A stretch of 64,000 bases of DNA from Cyprinodon diabolis (GCA_030533445.1 CM060062.1:1133456-1197455), one strand, 5' to 3'. Numbered from the stretch's first letter, positions 1 through 11,832 are shown. Numbers and translations: made by a program. The notes: a model not told the origin generated them from the letters alone.

Positions 1-79
1 GATGACAGTTTGGAATCTCAGAGGAAAGTCTGCCTGTGGGACCTGATGATGGAACGTCTGAAGAGAAGCCCACATGGAG
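1..79 (+). other. Possible coding exon at the window edge, unrecognised
   Basis: The first bases are open in frame 1 and read like protein (DDSLESQRKVCLWDLMMERL), followed by a weak GAG|GTCTGT donor near 79 and a pyrimidine-rich CTACAG acceptor at 171-176. If these sites are used, the following exon would end at a TGA about 17 bases later. I do not recognise the peptide. It could equally be chance open frame or the tail of a repeat. Confidence 0.15.
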
Positions 80-299
80 GTCTGTCTGTGTGGTTGTTCT
101 GTCAGAAAGAGCTGAACTTTTACATTTGTTTTTATCTCTATTGCTTCATTCTATTGTCAAACTCCCTTTCCTACAGAAAAAAACCTCAAATGATGAGGTC
201 AGCAGACAGAAACCGCCCTGAAGGCTTTCACCAGAGGAGCAGGCAGCTTTTCATGCAGCAAGAGCAGATGTGGAATTGCACCAGACAGGCTGAGGATGC

Positions 300-1400
300 C
301 TGAAGTAGGGCCGGGCACCGAACACCGGCCCCCCCACGGCACCGACCGAAACGCCCCAGCCCCACAGAGCACAGAAACACGCCCCGCCCCCCGGCACCAA
401 GCCCCGGTGACCGGCCGCAACACCCACCGCAACCGCACCACCCACCGTGACCGCACCACCCAGGAAAAACACACAGGCAGCCCCGCCTGCGGCCAGGGCC
501 CATGCGCATCCGCCGCGAACCGGCCGCGAGCGCCGCGGGACCCCCCCAAAACGCCCCGCTGGCCAAAAGCGCAGCCCCACCCCACCAAGACTGACGCCAA
601 CAGCGCGCAACGCAACACACCGCACACAGAATCAACCCAAGAGCAGAAAAGCCGCCCGGCGTAAAACCGCAAGAAGAGCAGACCGCAGCCGGCGCCCCGG
701 CCCTCCAACGCGCGCCGGCCAGAGCCACTCCAACCCCCACCCGCCCCGCAGCCTCACCCGCCGCGATCAGCGGGAACAAAGCAGCTCCGCCATGCCTCCA
801 AGAGGGAAAACCCACCCGAATACCCAATCAGCGCAGCCAGCCCGCCCACACCGGCCCCCCAACACCACCCCCGCCGGAGCCACCCGGACCACCACACACC
901 AGCGGCGCGCCGCCAGCAGGACCCCCACCCAGCAGGCCCGCCCGCCCCCCGAGAAAACAGACATGCCAAACCCCCCCCAAAAAAAATAAAAAAGGAGCCC
1001 CCACAATGCGACAGTGGACACCAGACACCGACCCGCCCGCAACCGCTCACCCCCACCGAGGAAGAAAAAAAATAAATAAATAAAATAAGTAAATTCATTC
1101 ATTCATTAATAAATTAATAATTACAATTAAATAAATATTCAAGAGGAGAAATGCGAGCGGAAAAACCGGAGCCCAAAACAGGACCCAAGACCTGCACCCC
1201 ACCATGCCGTGCAGCTCCCCTCCCCCCGAACCGATACCACAGAACCGGCATAGGAAAAAACACCGCCCAGGAACCGGCATCGTAGCGAAGGCACCGGCAC
1301 CGAAAATCCCCAAACAACACCCAGCCCCACCCCGAAGTGGATCCAGTTCCGGGCCCCAGGGATCCGAGGCCCCAAGGGCACCCGACCCCCAGACAGGGGT
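300..1400. repeat. C/A-rich, strand-asymmetric low-complexity block
   Basis: About 1.1 kb is dominated by C and A on the + strand with very few T and many CpG dinucleotides, for example CCGCGAACCGGCCGCGAGCG near 510-530. It is interrupted at 1065-1140 by an AT-rich AAAT/CATT microsatellite. Long overlapping open frames on the minus strand arise from this composition (Gly/Ala/Arg/Val-rich, no domain). It may be a GC-rich LINE untranslated region or a local satellite; I cannot name a family. Confidence 0.5.
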
Positions 1401-1919
1401 TGCTGCAGAAATTGTGTTTCTGCAGCAACAAATAGATTTTTCTTTGTAGGAAAATTGCTCCTTTATGTCGCCTGAGACGAGGTCAGACAGCCGACCGACA
1501 GCTGTGGGACTTTTTAAAACTATGTCAATAAAATGTAACATGAAGACCGAAATTTTGGTTTTTCTGTTTTTTGAAAGACGATTACAAAATAACTGCTAAT
1601 TTTTTCGGTTATATTTCTGTAATCCTGACAGAAAGTATATGATTTCATCATGATGTGCCACAACTGATGCATGAAGCATGTGATAAAATGTGGGACCAGA
1701 GACGAAGACAAGCAGAGAAGAGGGACGGATGCAGATGATGATTACCTGCAGCAACAGAACCCGTTTTCCTCAGACAGAATTTTATATTCTGAAGGGATTT
1801 CAGTCGAAGATAAAAATGTAAATGATGGATGAAGCTGCTCACGTTGTGATCAGCTGAACATGGCGGTGGATGGAAACCGACCACCTGGACCAAGGAAACT
1901 GTTTGGTTTCCTTTCATAT
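1401..1919. other. Intergenic, no feature recognised
   Basis: AT-rich unique-looking sequence. I see no ORF with conserved composition, no RNA gene and no clear repeat. Confidence 0.4.
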
Positions 1920-2770
1920 GAAGATGTACGATGGAACTTCTGGTCTGGCTTCATCTGCTCTGTTCCTGATCGGCTGTGAGAGAATTATCAGCTGTGCCGC
2001 TGCCATCAACACCTTAGATTATCAATGATAGACCTGGGTCTTTTTTTCAGTGTTTAGTCTTGTTTCTCTCTTTCATCACTTTAACATGAAAACTGGCACA
2101 GAGCTCAGAGAACTGTTTCTTTCCTCCACCTGTGGAGCTAGCTTACCGTTATCTTTTATAACAGAAAGTATTTATAGATCAGTACTTCTATGGCTATGTT
2201 CACACAGGGGCCTAAAGGGACCCAAATTGACCTGGATCTGATCATGGCAGTCTGAACAACACAGATCCGATTTTTTCCAATGCGACCCAGGCCAATTTGC
2301 TCCGTGGTTCTGAATCCGATATGAATGGATGAATGAATGCGACCTGTGTCTGAACGGCCAGGTCGCATCATTCAAACGTCACTATTCTGCGTCTTTCTAT
2401 GCGGAAGCGGCAAGAAAAACAACAAGTATGGCAGACGATGATGCGGAGAGCAGTATTTATGTTTAACCATCTTGAAAAGATTGTGTTGTTAAGGTTGGGA
2501 AAGATCGCTAGATGTGCTCCGGCACTACCATCCATGTTTACTTCTGGAAACAGAGAGCACGCTGGCCTGTGGCGTCACTGCTTCTGTCTCCTTAAAACCC
2601 AGTCGGCCTCAGCACTGATCCAGGTTCTGGTTCTGCTGGAGTTTTCTTCCTGCTCAAACTGAGTTTTCCTCTCCACTTTCACTGCATGCATGCTGAGTGT
2701 GGGGGATTGCTGAAACAGATCCTCCTGCTTAGAGGCTGAATCATGTCGCTGTGACGTCAGCTGAGGGAAG
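1920..2770 (+). repeat. L2-like LINE 3' region, interrupted by a probable DNA-transposon insertion
   Basis: The segments about 1930-2175 and 2575-2760 match, in order and on the + strand, the 3' untranslated region shared by the other L2-like copies here, with landmarks such as CTGTGCCGCTGCCATCAACA and TTCTGCTGGAGTTTTCTTCC. Between them, about 2185-2570 carries a different sequence that starts TATGTTCACACAGGGG and contains GATCCGATTTTTTCCAATGC, phrases typical of a common fish MITE. Its exact ends were not resolved. Confidence 0.5.
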
Positions 2771-3419
2771 CCCACTGTAAGTCATGCATTCGCAGCCCGC
2801 CGCCTCATAACCGCCATTATGCTGCAGGTTCTCCACTAGCTTATCTTTTACCTCCAACAGAAAGCGGCAGCGTTCATTAAACATATTAATATTTCCTGTT
2901 TTTAGTTCCTCAGCATGATGAACATCCCCCTCCCAACCCTCCCATCCCCTGTGTTGCTCTATATGATAGATGTTCTAACAACCAGGCCTGTTTCAGCTTG
3001 TTTTCCCTCATGAGCTGCAGCTCCAAATCATTTTACCGTCATCCCAGTTTTCTTCCGGCTGGAGGTTTAGCTGCCGCTGCAGGACCTGAGCTCACCGTGG
3101 CTCAAACTGTCCACTTCTTCCTGGGCTTCATCATTAAGGTCAAAGTTGTTTGTGGATTGAAGTTTTTTTTTTTTTTTTTTTCCAAACACGCAGCTGCAGA
3201 AAACAGATTTCAACCTTCTTTGGTGTATTTAATTGGTATTTTATGCCGCAGTAAAATGAGTGCAGAACTATGAAGGGAGAATATTTCCTTTTTTTTAATA
3301 ACTATTGTGTTTGTCTGTTCTGTCCTTTACTATGATACTCTGAGAGAGGGGAGAACATTAGTGAACAGAACAGGCTTTCAAAGGTCTCACAGCTGCAGAG
3401 GTCCACCGCTCGGGTGATG
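2771..3419. other. Intergenic, T-tract only
   Basis: No gene is recognised. A run of about 19 T residues lies at 3163-3181. The 91-codon frame across this region is not supported by any domain. Confidence 0.4.
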
Positions 3420-3585
3420 TCTGCTTCTGTCTCCTTGAACCCCAGTGGGCCTCAACAGATGGCCGCTCACACTGAGCCTGGTTCTGCTGGAGGTTTCTTC
3501 CTGTTCAAAGGGAGTTTTTCCTCTCCACTGTCGCTACCAGCATGCTTAGTGTGAGGGATTGTATTTGAGTCAATGAGTCGATGCA
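3420..3585 (+). repeat. L2-like LINE 3' untranslated fragment
   Basis: The phrase set TGTCTGCTTCTGTCTCCTTG, GATGGCCGCTCACACTGAGC and GGAGTTTTTCCTCTCCACTG is shared with the copies at 7260-7420 and 60690-60840. The copy starts inside the untranslated region, so it is strongly 5' truncated or fragmented. Confidence 0.7.
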
Positions 3586-4394
3586 ATCAACTGGTTTGGG
3601 GTTTTCTATTCTAAGGGGAATATTCTGGATATGACTCTATATGACTGTATGACTTAAAAGCAAACAGAAAGCATGAATTTAAAGCATCTGTGCAGTGAGG
3701 ATGTGAACGTGGCCCAGAGGGGCAGAAATATCATAAACCTGTTAGTGTCGGATGATCAAAGCTATTCTGACTCTTAAGGCCACTGGTGAAATTTGACTAA
3801 ATATTGAAATGATATTGCTCCTTGTGATATCCATGCCATTTTATTTCCATTTCATGCAAAGGACTCCTGCCTCAGCAAAAATGGGATGATGTAATGAAGT
3901 CTGAACACAGAAATAAAGCGTGAAGTAAACGTCTGCAGGCCTTCATTAACAATTGATCATGTGCCTCTTGAAGCTCTGGGCTGTTTCTGATGAAGGTTGC
4001 AGAAACACTCTGAGTTCTCCTTTAGAGCTGGAAGCAATGCATGAGACTGAAGTGGCGGCGTTTGCTCTGGGTAATATGGCTCCCCACCCACTGACGTATT
4101 TGATTTGGCATGAGCAAGGAGGATAAAAAAGCTCCACACACATTTTTAATGTTCTTCATAAAAGTTTAGTCAAAAAGCAAAGATTTACGTGTTATCTGAC
4201 AGAAATCAGACGGAACTTTTTCAGACAGTTGGTCTGGGAACTGAACCCCCCCACAGCTACATCTATGAATAAAAGTCTGGGTATGCTTTAAATGTAACAT
4301 CATATAAACATTAAAATGTTGTTTTTAATTCTGATACATTAAATCTGTTCAGAGAAGCTTAAGGAGACAGCAACATAGAACAAACATGTGAATT
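3586..4394. other. Intergenic, nothing recognised
   Basis: Unique-looking AT-rich DNA. The minus-strand frames of 60-65 codons around 3946-4143 show no domain or splice structure. Confidence 0.4.
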
Positions 4395-5270
4395 TCCTTC
4401 TTTCATCTGAGGAATATTGCAGAAATGAGCAATCTCCTGTCCAGGGGTGATGCTGAGAAACTAGTCCATGCATTTGTTACTTCAAGGCTGGACTATTGTA
4501 ATTCTTTACTATCAGGAAGTCCACAAACTGTAGTTAAAAGCCTTCAGCTGATCCAAAATGCTGCAGCCAGAGTTCTGATGAAAATGAAAAAGAGAGATCA
4601 TATCTCTCCTATCCTGGCTTCTCTTCATTGGCTTCCTGTTAAATCAAGAATAGAATTTAAAATCCTCCTTCTCACATATAAAGCCTTAAATGGCCAAGCT
4701 CCATCTGATATCAGAGATGTGATTGTTCCTTATGTTCCTAACAGAGCACTTCGCTCTCAATCTGCAGGTTTACTAGTGGTTCCTAGAATTTCTAAAAGTA
4801 GAATGGGAGGCAGATCTTTTAGTTCTCAGGCTCCTCTCCTGTGGAACCAACTACCAGTTTTAGTCCGTGAGGCAGACACCCTGTCTACTTTTAAGGCTAG
4901 GCTTAAAACTTTCCTTTTTGATAAAGCTTCTAGTTAGAGTGGCTCAGGTTATCCTGATCTATCTCTATAGTTCTGCTGCTATAGGCTTAGACTGCTGGAG
5001 GACATAGGGACCCCTTTTTCATCATTCTGCTTCATTCTATCTCTATTCTCCCACTCTGCAGAATCTGTTAGTTCAATCTCTAACGTTCTGCTCTCTCTGC
5101 TTTTTCTCATAGTAGCTTCATCTGGTCTGTTCCTGTTTGGCTGTGACTCCATCCTGGAGAGAAATATCAGCTGTGCTGCTGCCATCAACACCTTTGTTTC
5201 TAGATGTTGGAGCTTGGCCTGTTTTCCAGTGAACCAATCTGAATGGATGATCTGGTTGAGTTGTCTCTGT
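4395..5270 (+). mobile_element. 5'-truncated L2-like non-LTR retrotransposon with the C-terminal end of its ORF
   Basis: An open frame from about 4398 (FFHLRNIAE) through the stop at 4935-4937 encodes the C-terminal, post-catalytic part of an L2/CR1-clade reverse transcriptase. Hallmarks are SRLDYCNSLLSG, LQLIQNAAARVL, HWLPVKSRIEFKILLLTYK, LWNQLPVLVREA and TFKARLKTFLF. The catalytic motif is upstream and absent, so the copy is inactive. The 3' untranslated region follows to about 5270 but skips several hundred bases found in the copy at 7060-7560, joining CCTGTTTTCCAGTG directly to CCAATCTGAATGG. The open frame has no internal stop, suggesting a fairly recent insertion. It is the best reference for the other L2 pieces in this window. 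Confidence 0.85.
4425..4937 (+). pseudogene. L2-like reverse transcriptase C-terminal fragment (170 codons)
   Basis: This is the open part of the truncated LINE, ending in FDKASS and a TAG stop. The start Met is simply the first ATG after truncation, not a biological start. The family protein is several times longer; only the thumb/C-terminal domain remains, with conserved RLDYCNSLL, AAARVL and SLHWLPV motifs. No endonuclease or YADD catalytic box is present here; a YADD-bearing piece of the same family is at 14715-15010. Confidence 0.8.
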
Positions 5271-5546
5271 AAAGATGGAGCAGCTAGCAGAGCAAGGTGA
5301 GCGAGAACGCTGGGAGCCTTTTCCCACCTGGACCCCCGCTCTTTTTGGCCCTCATGTCCCTCCGATGTCGCACACCCTTTCCCCCACTTCCTCACCGCCT
5401 CGGCCGTATCTAGACTCACAGCTAGTTCCTGATTGGCCCTCTGGCGTTGTGGCGTGGAATAACACAGCGCAGACCACGCTTCAATATTGGGCATAAATCA
5501 AAAATAGCTGCGACACGATAACCAGACCTTAGGTCTAAGGACACAT

Positions 5547-5742
5547 TGAGGGGAGTGGTGGCCTAGTGGTTAGAGCAGCGCTCTGTTCAGGTTGCAAGTA
5601 GTCGGTTTGATCCCCGCTGCCTCCAATCTGGGTCCCTGAGCAAGACCCTTAACCCCACACTGCTTCCTGGGCACCGAACAATGGCAGCCCACTGCTCCCC
5701 AAGGGGAGGGGTTAAATGCAGAGAGGGAATTTCTCCAGTGTG
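5547..5742 (+). repeat. tRNA-derived SINE (family A)
   Basis: A tRNA-like head has box A (GGCCTAGTGGTTAGAGC) and a box-B-like GGTTTGATCCCCGCT. A conserved body follows with CCTGAGCAAGACCCTTAACC and GCTCCCCAAGGGGAGGGGTT. The same family occurs at 11661-11832, 48084-48190 (minus) and split at 50846-51030/56791-56832 (minus). It is a retroposed pseudo-tRNA, not a functional tRNA gene: the acceptor arms do not pair. Confidence 0.75.
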
Positions 5743-5784
5743 AGAGATTATCTTTATTATTATCCATTCATTTCTTGTAACACA

Positions 5785-6096
5785 TCTATCCCTGCTGGGG
5801 TGGTGAGGGGTGCAGGTGCTTCTCTCCAGCTGTCTACGGTGAGAGGCGGGGTCCACTGTGGACAGGTCTGCAGTCCATCGCAGGGCAACACAGAGACAAA
5901 CAACCAACAGGAACAACAGGAGCATTTAGAGAAGCCAAATAACATAACAGTCATGTTTTCCGGACTGTGGGAGGAAGCTGGAGTACCCAGAGAGAACCCA
6001 CACATGCTCAGGGAGAACATGCAGACTCCATGCAGAAAGACCCTGGGGAGGGAATCGAACCTGCTGTTTACCCACTGCTCCACTGAGCAGCCCCAT
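5785..6096 (-). repeat. tRNA-like dispersed repeat (family C), minus strand
   Basis: The reverse complement reads as a widespread fish repeat: GGGCTGCTCAGTGGAGCAGT, then a GTTCGATTCC-type box B, GTTCTCTCTGGGTACTCCAG, CATGACTGTTATG, and GCGATGGACTGCAGACCTGT. A plus-strand relative lies at 34202-34455. The copy extends to a CATCTATCC-type tail near 5785. Confidence 0.65.
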
Positions 6097-6109
6097 TATC
6101 ACTATTATT

Positions 6110-7050
6110 ATTATTAGATTTCCTATTCATAACTTTTCATTAAATGTTATTTAATAATCTTTAAAAAAAACAATTCATGCCTGAAAATGTTGACTCTGTG
6201 TGTAATTAATGCGGATATTGAGTGTTTAGTTGTATTGAGATGAACCTGAAGGATCTGGACAGATGTGGGATTCATTAAACCCACATGGGACAGGAAGCTG
6301 CATAGCACCACTTCCTCTGGGCTGACGGGGGCCTCTGAAGGAGAGAGAAGTGAGACAAAGTGAGGGGGGGGGGGCATTTAGCTGTTTGCTGCTGATCAAA
6401 AAGCAGCAAAAGCTCTTGATGTTCGAGGTGTTTATAAAAGAACAGGTTTACTGATGCTTTCCAGTTTTTGCATTGATGACAGGGAGGGAAAACGGGAGCT
6501 GTCACACAATGTGCAGTGAAATCCTAACAGATAAAAGGGGGGGGGGGGGGAGCGTAAAGATGTATGTATGGTGGGGAGACAGCAGTGGGATGATAGGGAA
6601 AACAGAAAGAACAACATGCAAAGAGAAGACAGCAGCATGGAGTGTCAGCGGATCCAAGGACTTGTTTTGTCTGTGTGAGAATCAGAGGAGGACGGAGCCA
6701 GCAGCAGAGTGACAGAGCGAGGGGGGGGGGGGGGCTCCAGGGACAGAAAGCCTCTGAAGTCCTTTCATGTGTGACTCTGTGTCTCTGAGTCCTGGTTATC
6801 TCTGCTAACAGACCCAATATCGCTGGCTGCAAGCGTCTGCAGCAGAGCTGCTCCCCGTGTCCTGCTGTCTGCTGTAAACCCAGCTAGACTGAGACGCTGT
6901 GACCTTTCACCTGGATGAGGCATGTTTCCACACCTTTCAAGTTTTTACACATTACAATCACAAACTTTGATGTATTGTTTGTGGCAGATCGATATATGCA
7001 GCATGATGACAAAGAGAACATTATCTCATTCTACATTTCGTTTTCAAATC
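6110..7050. other. Intergenic with poly-G tracts and a weak Tc1-like end
   Basis: Three G homopolymers occur at about 6363-6373, 6538-6550 and 6722-6734, each interrupting short spurious frames. Around 6935-7000 the phrase TTTTTACACATTACAATCAC recalls the end of a Tc1-like transposon, but too little remains to be sure. No gene is supported. Confidence 0.35.
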
Positions 7051-7054
7051 ATTT

Positions 7055-7570
7055 AAAAAAACTGTGCTGCTGCCATCAACACCTTTGTTTCTAGATGTTG
7101 GAGCTTGGCCTGTTTTCCAGTGTAGTCCTGTTTCTCTGACTGTGACTAACTGGATGTGCTCTCTTCATCCTCTGACATGGGAGCTGGCTCGGAGCTCGTC
7201 TGCCTGGCTGTGTGTTTCCTGGACGGGGCCGCCTGTGGAGCTGGTTGCCTTTTGTATCTATGCTTCTTTTTCTATGTCTGCTTCTGTCTCCTTGAACCCC
7301 AGTGGGCCTCAGCAGATGGCCGCTCACACGGAGCCTGGTTCTGCTGGAGGTTTCTTCCTGTTCAAAGGGAGTTTTTCCTCTCCACTGTCGCTACAAGCAT
7401 GCTTAGTGTGAGGGATTGCTGAAGAGTCAATGAGTCGATGCAATCAGCTGGTTTTCCTTAGATAGAAAACTTTGAATCAATCTGACTGGATGATCTGGTG
7501 AACTGGAAAGTGACCTGAGATGACATGATGTGAATTGGTTCTATAGAAATAAACTGAATAGAATGGAAAA
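7055..7570 (+). repeat. L2-like LINE 3' untranslated region with intact 3' end
   Basis: This is a full run of the family 3' region on the + strand, from GTGCTGCTGCCATCAACACC to the tail TAGAAATAAACTGAATAGAA. The tail at 7540-7565 is the same 3' end seen at 10110-10145, 12168 (minus), 15011 (minus) and 60930-60960. No coding part is left. Confidence 0.75.
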
Positions 7571-8065
7571 CTGAATTAAAAATTAGTGTTTGGCCTCTTT
7601 TATTACAACACCCTGATATAAAACCTGGTGCCATTAGATGTGATGCAATAACTTAAATCCTGTGATGTCTGCATGCTTTGCTTTAAGACTTTGCAGCAGT
7701 AGTGACTTTTGGGACAGAGATCAGGAAGGTCAGGAACTGAAGCTCAGTTTGCTGCACAGAGGATCCGTATTTGGGGCCCAAATCCCGTCCATCTCTGCAG
7801 GCGAATGTAGCCAATCTAATAAGGCAGCAGCAGCCGCTTATTACATAAGGACCAGGAGACAGCAGACATGTTGAGGAGAGTTTCAGAGAGATTTTTTATA
7901 AAACAACATCCCAACTAAACATTGATATTAACTGCAATCTCGTAGCAGACATTTCTGCAAACCCAAACCGACGGGCTGAGCAGGCAAAGCATCAGTCAGA
8001 ACAATATGACAGCAGGGAGATGGAAGAGCTGGAAGATGGTCTCAGGAGTATAACCAGCCCGTTAG
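7571..8065. other. Intergenic, nothing recognised
   Basis: No gene, RNA or clear repeat was recognised. The 70-codon frame near 7662-7874 has no domain. Confidence 0.35.
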
Positions 8066-8950
8066 ACTTGGACAACTTTTATTGTCATTTTGTATACACA
8101 GAGTGTGTACAGAACAAACTTTGGTTTTTTACAGCTTTCATGACATTTCTATTCAATAAAGTGCAGCAGTGATCAAATGTAAACATTGTGGGAGAAAAAA
8201 CATGGTGAAAAAAACCCATTGATATAGAAGATCACAGCATTAAATATATATGGTGCAAATATGCAATATTTTTGGTTTGGTGTTATCAGAGTGATACAGA
8301 GTCTGTGACATAAGCTGGAGATGCAGTTCAGCAGGCCCGGAGCGTGCTTTGGTGACGCAGTGGTTAGGCCACACGACACATGGACAGAGGCCTTAGTCCT
8401 CGATGGGGGCGAATCTGGCCAGTGGTCCTTTACCCATCTCTCATACCCCCTTTCCTGTCAGCCTAACATTCATTAAATGGGCAACTAAGAAACAAAAAAA
8501 ACATTCCTCAGTGTGATGGCGGTGGGGAAGAAGCTGCTGCAGAACCTGCTGGTCCTGCATTGAATGCTGTGAAGCCTCTTCCCAGAGGGCAGCAGGGAGA
8601 ACAGTCCATGGTGGGAGGGTCATTGATGATGTCACGGGCTCGGGACACGCAGCGCTGGGATGAAATGTCTTTGATGGAGGGAAGAGGAGCCCCCATGATC
8701 CTCTCTGCTGTTCTCACCTTCTTCCAGTCTGAGGCGCTGCAGCCTCCACACCACACAGTGAGACAGCTGCTCAGAACGCTCTCTATGGTGCTTCTGGAGA
8801 AGGTGGGGAGGATGGGGGGGCAGGAAGTCCAGGTGCTTCTGGGACCTTTGGACCAGTGAGGTGGTGTTTCCAGTCCAGGTGAGGGTGTCTGTGATGAATG
8901 TGGTGCTGCTGACCACCTGCTGAGCACGTGGAAGAGTTGAAAAGTTCAGA
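8066..8950 (-). mobile_element. LINE fragment (jockey/Rex-like reverse transcriptase C-terminus) with its 3' end, minus strand
   Basis: On the minus strand, 8508-8927 reads as the C-terminal end of a non-LTR reverse transcriptase: PILPTFSRSTIESVLSSCLT, VWCGGCSASDWKKVRTAERI and ISSQRCVSRARDIINDP resemble the usual ESVL-VW-G, RL-RVV--A and RC--RA--I-DP blocks of this class. The untranslated 3' side continues down to about 8066 with ACAATAAAAGTTGTCC-type sequence at the end. A SINE is inserted at about 8346-8500. Exact clade is uncertain. Confidence 0.6.
8346..8500 (+). repeat. tRNA-derived SINE (family B) inserted in a LINE
   Basis: GTGACGCAGTGGTTAGGCCA resembles a box A head. CCCCCTTTCCTGTCAGCCTA and an A-rich AAACAAAAAAAAC tail follow. 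It interrupts the minus-strand LINE, whose sequence resumes at ATTCCTCAGTGTGATGGC. A related minus-strand copy is at 49868-50046. Confidence 0.5.
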
Positions 8951-10109
8951 GCTAAGTCCTGCTGCTGGACCTACAGATGTGCTGCTTCCAGCCTGACAAA
9001 AATACAAGGACCTCCCCTCATTCAGTTCTGCTAAAACTGTGGAGCCTCTTTATGTTCCAACTGCTCCTGCTGGAGGGAAAGCTGGTTAGTAGATGGTTAT
9101 CCTGCAGCTTCTGTACGGGATACATTGATTTAGTTATTTAGCAGACCAGTTGATCTGAGAGGAGAGTGATTTGTAAGGCTTTAGCACCAGTCATGCATCT
9201 GCATAATCCTGTTAATCATTCTGGGCCTCTGTCGCCTGTTTCCAGCTCGCTCTAGTTTTCAGAGGCTCAGCCATGTCTGCAGCTTATATAAGCCCACGCG
9301 CAAAAGGAGAAGGAAGGGAATCTTGGATTGGGAGGAAAAAACAGCGTTTCACAGCCGCTGCGTTTAGTTTTAGATGACCTAGTTTGGAAAGCAGCTGTTA
9401 GTGGGCTCTCACAGAGTCGGATGCTAAACCTTTGGGAACAAACAGTTCCACAGTATCAAAGATGGCTTTTATGAACATCTCAGATGGACCCAGAGGTTCT
9501 GAGTGGATTAAAATGAGAAAGAAAGCCCCCTCTACCCCCACCCCACCCCCCATTCCTCACAGACACAGCAGACGCTGAGGGCGGCTGACTGTCAACTTAG
9601 ATCTGGGGCAGGGTCCTCGCAGGCAGGACATCGCATGTAAACACGCAGCCAGATGAGCTCCTGCATCCAAGCAAGCCTGTGGTTACCATGGAAACCAGGG
9701 GGGGCTGGGGGTGTCTGGGGGGCATTTAGAGGAATGTCATGTGGTAAGCTGTGTGCATGTAGAGCAAGTGTGGACAGTAAAAGGATCTGAACAGACCCCC
9801 CCCCATTCACCAGAGCTATAGTGCGAGAATCTTTCGATCTGGCAACTTTCAGCCTGATCGTGCGTTGTGAATCCTGTAGTGTACGGGGGTAACGAGGGGT
9901 GATTCGCCTCTAATGACCACCTTCCGTTCAGGAATCATGAGGTCGACCGTAGTGGGCAAATCGCTCAGGGCGCAAAGAAGGATTCTTCTTCTTCTTCTTC
10001 CTCTCAGGGGAAAACCCGGCATCATGGCGGGGGGGGCAATGAGTGAAATGGAGTTCTTTCTGTAAACTGACAGACCATAGTAGCCACGTTAGCTCAGCCA
10101 TGTCTGACC
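8951..10109. other. Intergenic, no gene recognised
   Basis: It contains a TATATAAG string at about 9285 with no exon attached, C-rich and G-rich short tracts near 9540 and 9800, and a short CTT microsatellite near 9985-10000. Nothing else is recognised. Confidence 0.35.
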
Positions 10110-10145
10110 TGGAGCTATAGAAATAAACTGAATAGAACTGAAGAC
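10110..10145 (+). repeat. Very short L2-like 3' terminus
   Basis: GAGCTATAGAAATAAACTGA followed by ATAGAACTGAA is the extreme 3' end of the local L2-like family, consistent with an extremely 5'-truncated insertion. Confidence 0.55.
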
Positions 10146-11660
10146 TGCTTGAATGTAATGGAAAATAAACCAAAGACCAACAAAACATTATAACTGAAAA
10201 CTAAAAACTTACTCAGAGTTCCAGAAGGGGAGAACCATGACAGCGTTTGCATTTTACTGCGTTTAGATTTAGACTCCAAGGAACAGACAGTGGATTTGAT
10301 CTATCGATCCTCAGCCAATCTGTTGGCTGTAAATCTGCATTAAAACCTGATTACTGTTGTGTCTCCGAGTTACAATGAGGGATAGTTGACTGCTTGACCT
10401 TTAATGACCCTGGGCTGTGGAGGGAGAAAATACATCCCATATTATACAAAGGCAGAGAAAGAAAGGACGCAACAAAAGGCTGAATCCAGTCATAAATCTT
10501 TCTCTCAGAGTAGAAAGGAAGGAGACGTCTGCGGCTAGATCTATGACTCCATGCTGGGATAACAGGAGAATCCTCCTATATCGTTTTACAGAATATACTA
10601 GCTGCTGAAATCAAAGTGATTCCCTGCATCTTTCATGATCTCCAACATTATTCTGAGCTCTCCTGGTAAATATTTGGGTCAGCGGCTAGAATCCAGTCTC
10701 TGCAGACCGGGTTTGGCTGCCACTATCAGATGATTGTCTGCTGCCCCACAGAGGGAGCTGGGCCTTCCTTCCGTTTCCAAACCGGTTTGGAAAAATGTTC
10801 ACGTGCTGAGAAGCATCGTTTAAGATGGATGCAAAACTAACAGGCTGGAGAGATAATAAGCTCCTTCCTGTTCTCCCATGATGTACGACATCAGAGGCTG
10901 GATTAGAATAACAGTCTGTATATCTGCCCTGCCCATGGAAGCCTCAGGGGAACCTTAGTGACTGAGAGCAAGCGAATCCTTTGCCTGCAGAGGCTGTGGG
11001 TTCTCTGGCAGAGGCAGAAATTAGGCAGCGTCATGGCCGCCTGACACCTGGACTCACCTTTCAGTTGGATCCAGATTCAATTACACATCTTGGATCAGTG
11101 TCTTCCTAAAGAAGCTTCTGGTCTAAATGTCTCCTAACCTCTCTGTTCAGATTTTAATGATGGCCGACTTTCTCATCTTTTCACTATTATCAATAATCGC
11201 TTAGAGACGTTTTAGAACTGATTGGTTATCTTTAGGTTATATTTTAGTTTGTATTTCTGATTAATAGTTGTGATTTATGATCATAGGTGTGCTTTTCACT
11301 CAGTTTGGATATAAGAACATTTCTCAGTCAGTAGCAGGACAACATGATCTGAAAATGATGGAGGAAGAGACATCTACCTATCTGATTACGCTGTATGTTG
11401 CATCTAGCTCCAAATATTATCCAAAACAAATATACATTTTTAGTATTTAATGAGATGAGATTATAATATGTTTGGAAGTGATTTTGATTATTGTCTCTGT
11501 TTTAGAATAGTGTAAGACTGATAGGAGAGGAGAGAGAAAGAAGACAGGAAGAAAGAAGAGTGAATGAGGTTGGAGGAAACTGGAACACTGCTGGAAAAAC
11601 AGTTGAAGATAAGGAAGAAAAATCTACATAGAGTAAAACAGAGAGCAGACAGAAGTTAGA
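10146..11660. other. Intergenic, nothing recognised
   Basis: About 1.5 kb of unique-looking sequence with no ORF over about 63 codons and no recognised repeat. Confidence 0.35.
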
Positions 11661-11832
11661 AGGGAGTGGTGGCCTAGTGGACAGGGCATTGCACATGGAA
11701 TACAGGGGTTCTGGAATCCACTGCTCCCTGGGAGCTGCACAATGGCAGCCCGCTGCTCCCCAAGGGGAGGGGTTAAATGCAGAGAATTTCATTGCTCTTT
11801 ACTTGTGACAGTGGAATGACAATAAAACGCTG
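11661..11832 (+). repeat. tRNA-derived SINE (family A)
   Basis: It shares GGGAGTGGTGGCCTAGTGG at the head and GCTGCTCCCCAAGGGGAGGG in the body with the copy at 5547, but has an internal deletion between head and body. It ends in TGACAATAAAACG, the family tail. Confidence 0.7.

Noticed and set aside
199..1102. Overlapping 100-200 codon ORFs on both strands
   Set aside because: They come from skewed C-rich, T-poor composition; translations are low-complexity Gly/Ala/Pro/Arg with no domain.
5549..5630. Functional tRNA gene
   Set aside because: Box A and box B are present, but arms do not pair into a cloverleaf and the same head occurs in several dispersed copies with a common body, so it is a SINE.
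9281..9300. TATATAAG as a gene promoter
   Set aside because: No exon, ORF or splice donor follows within several hundred bases; likely chance.
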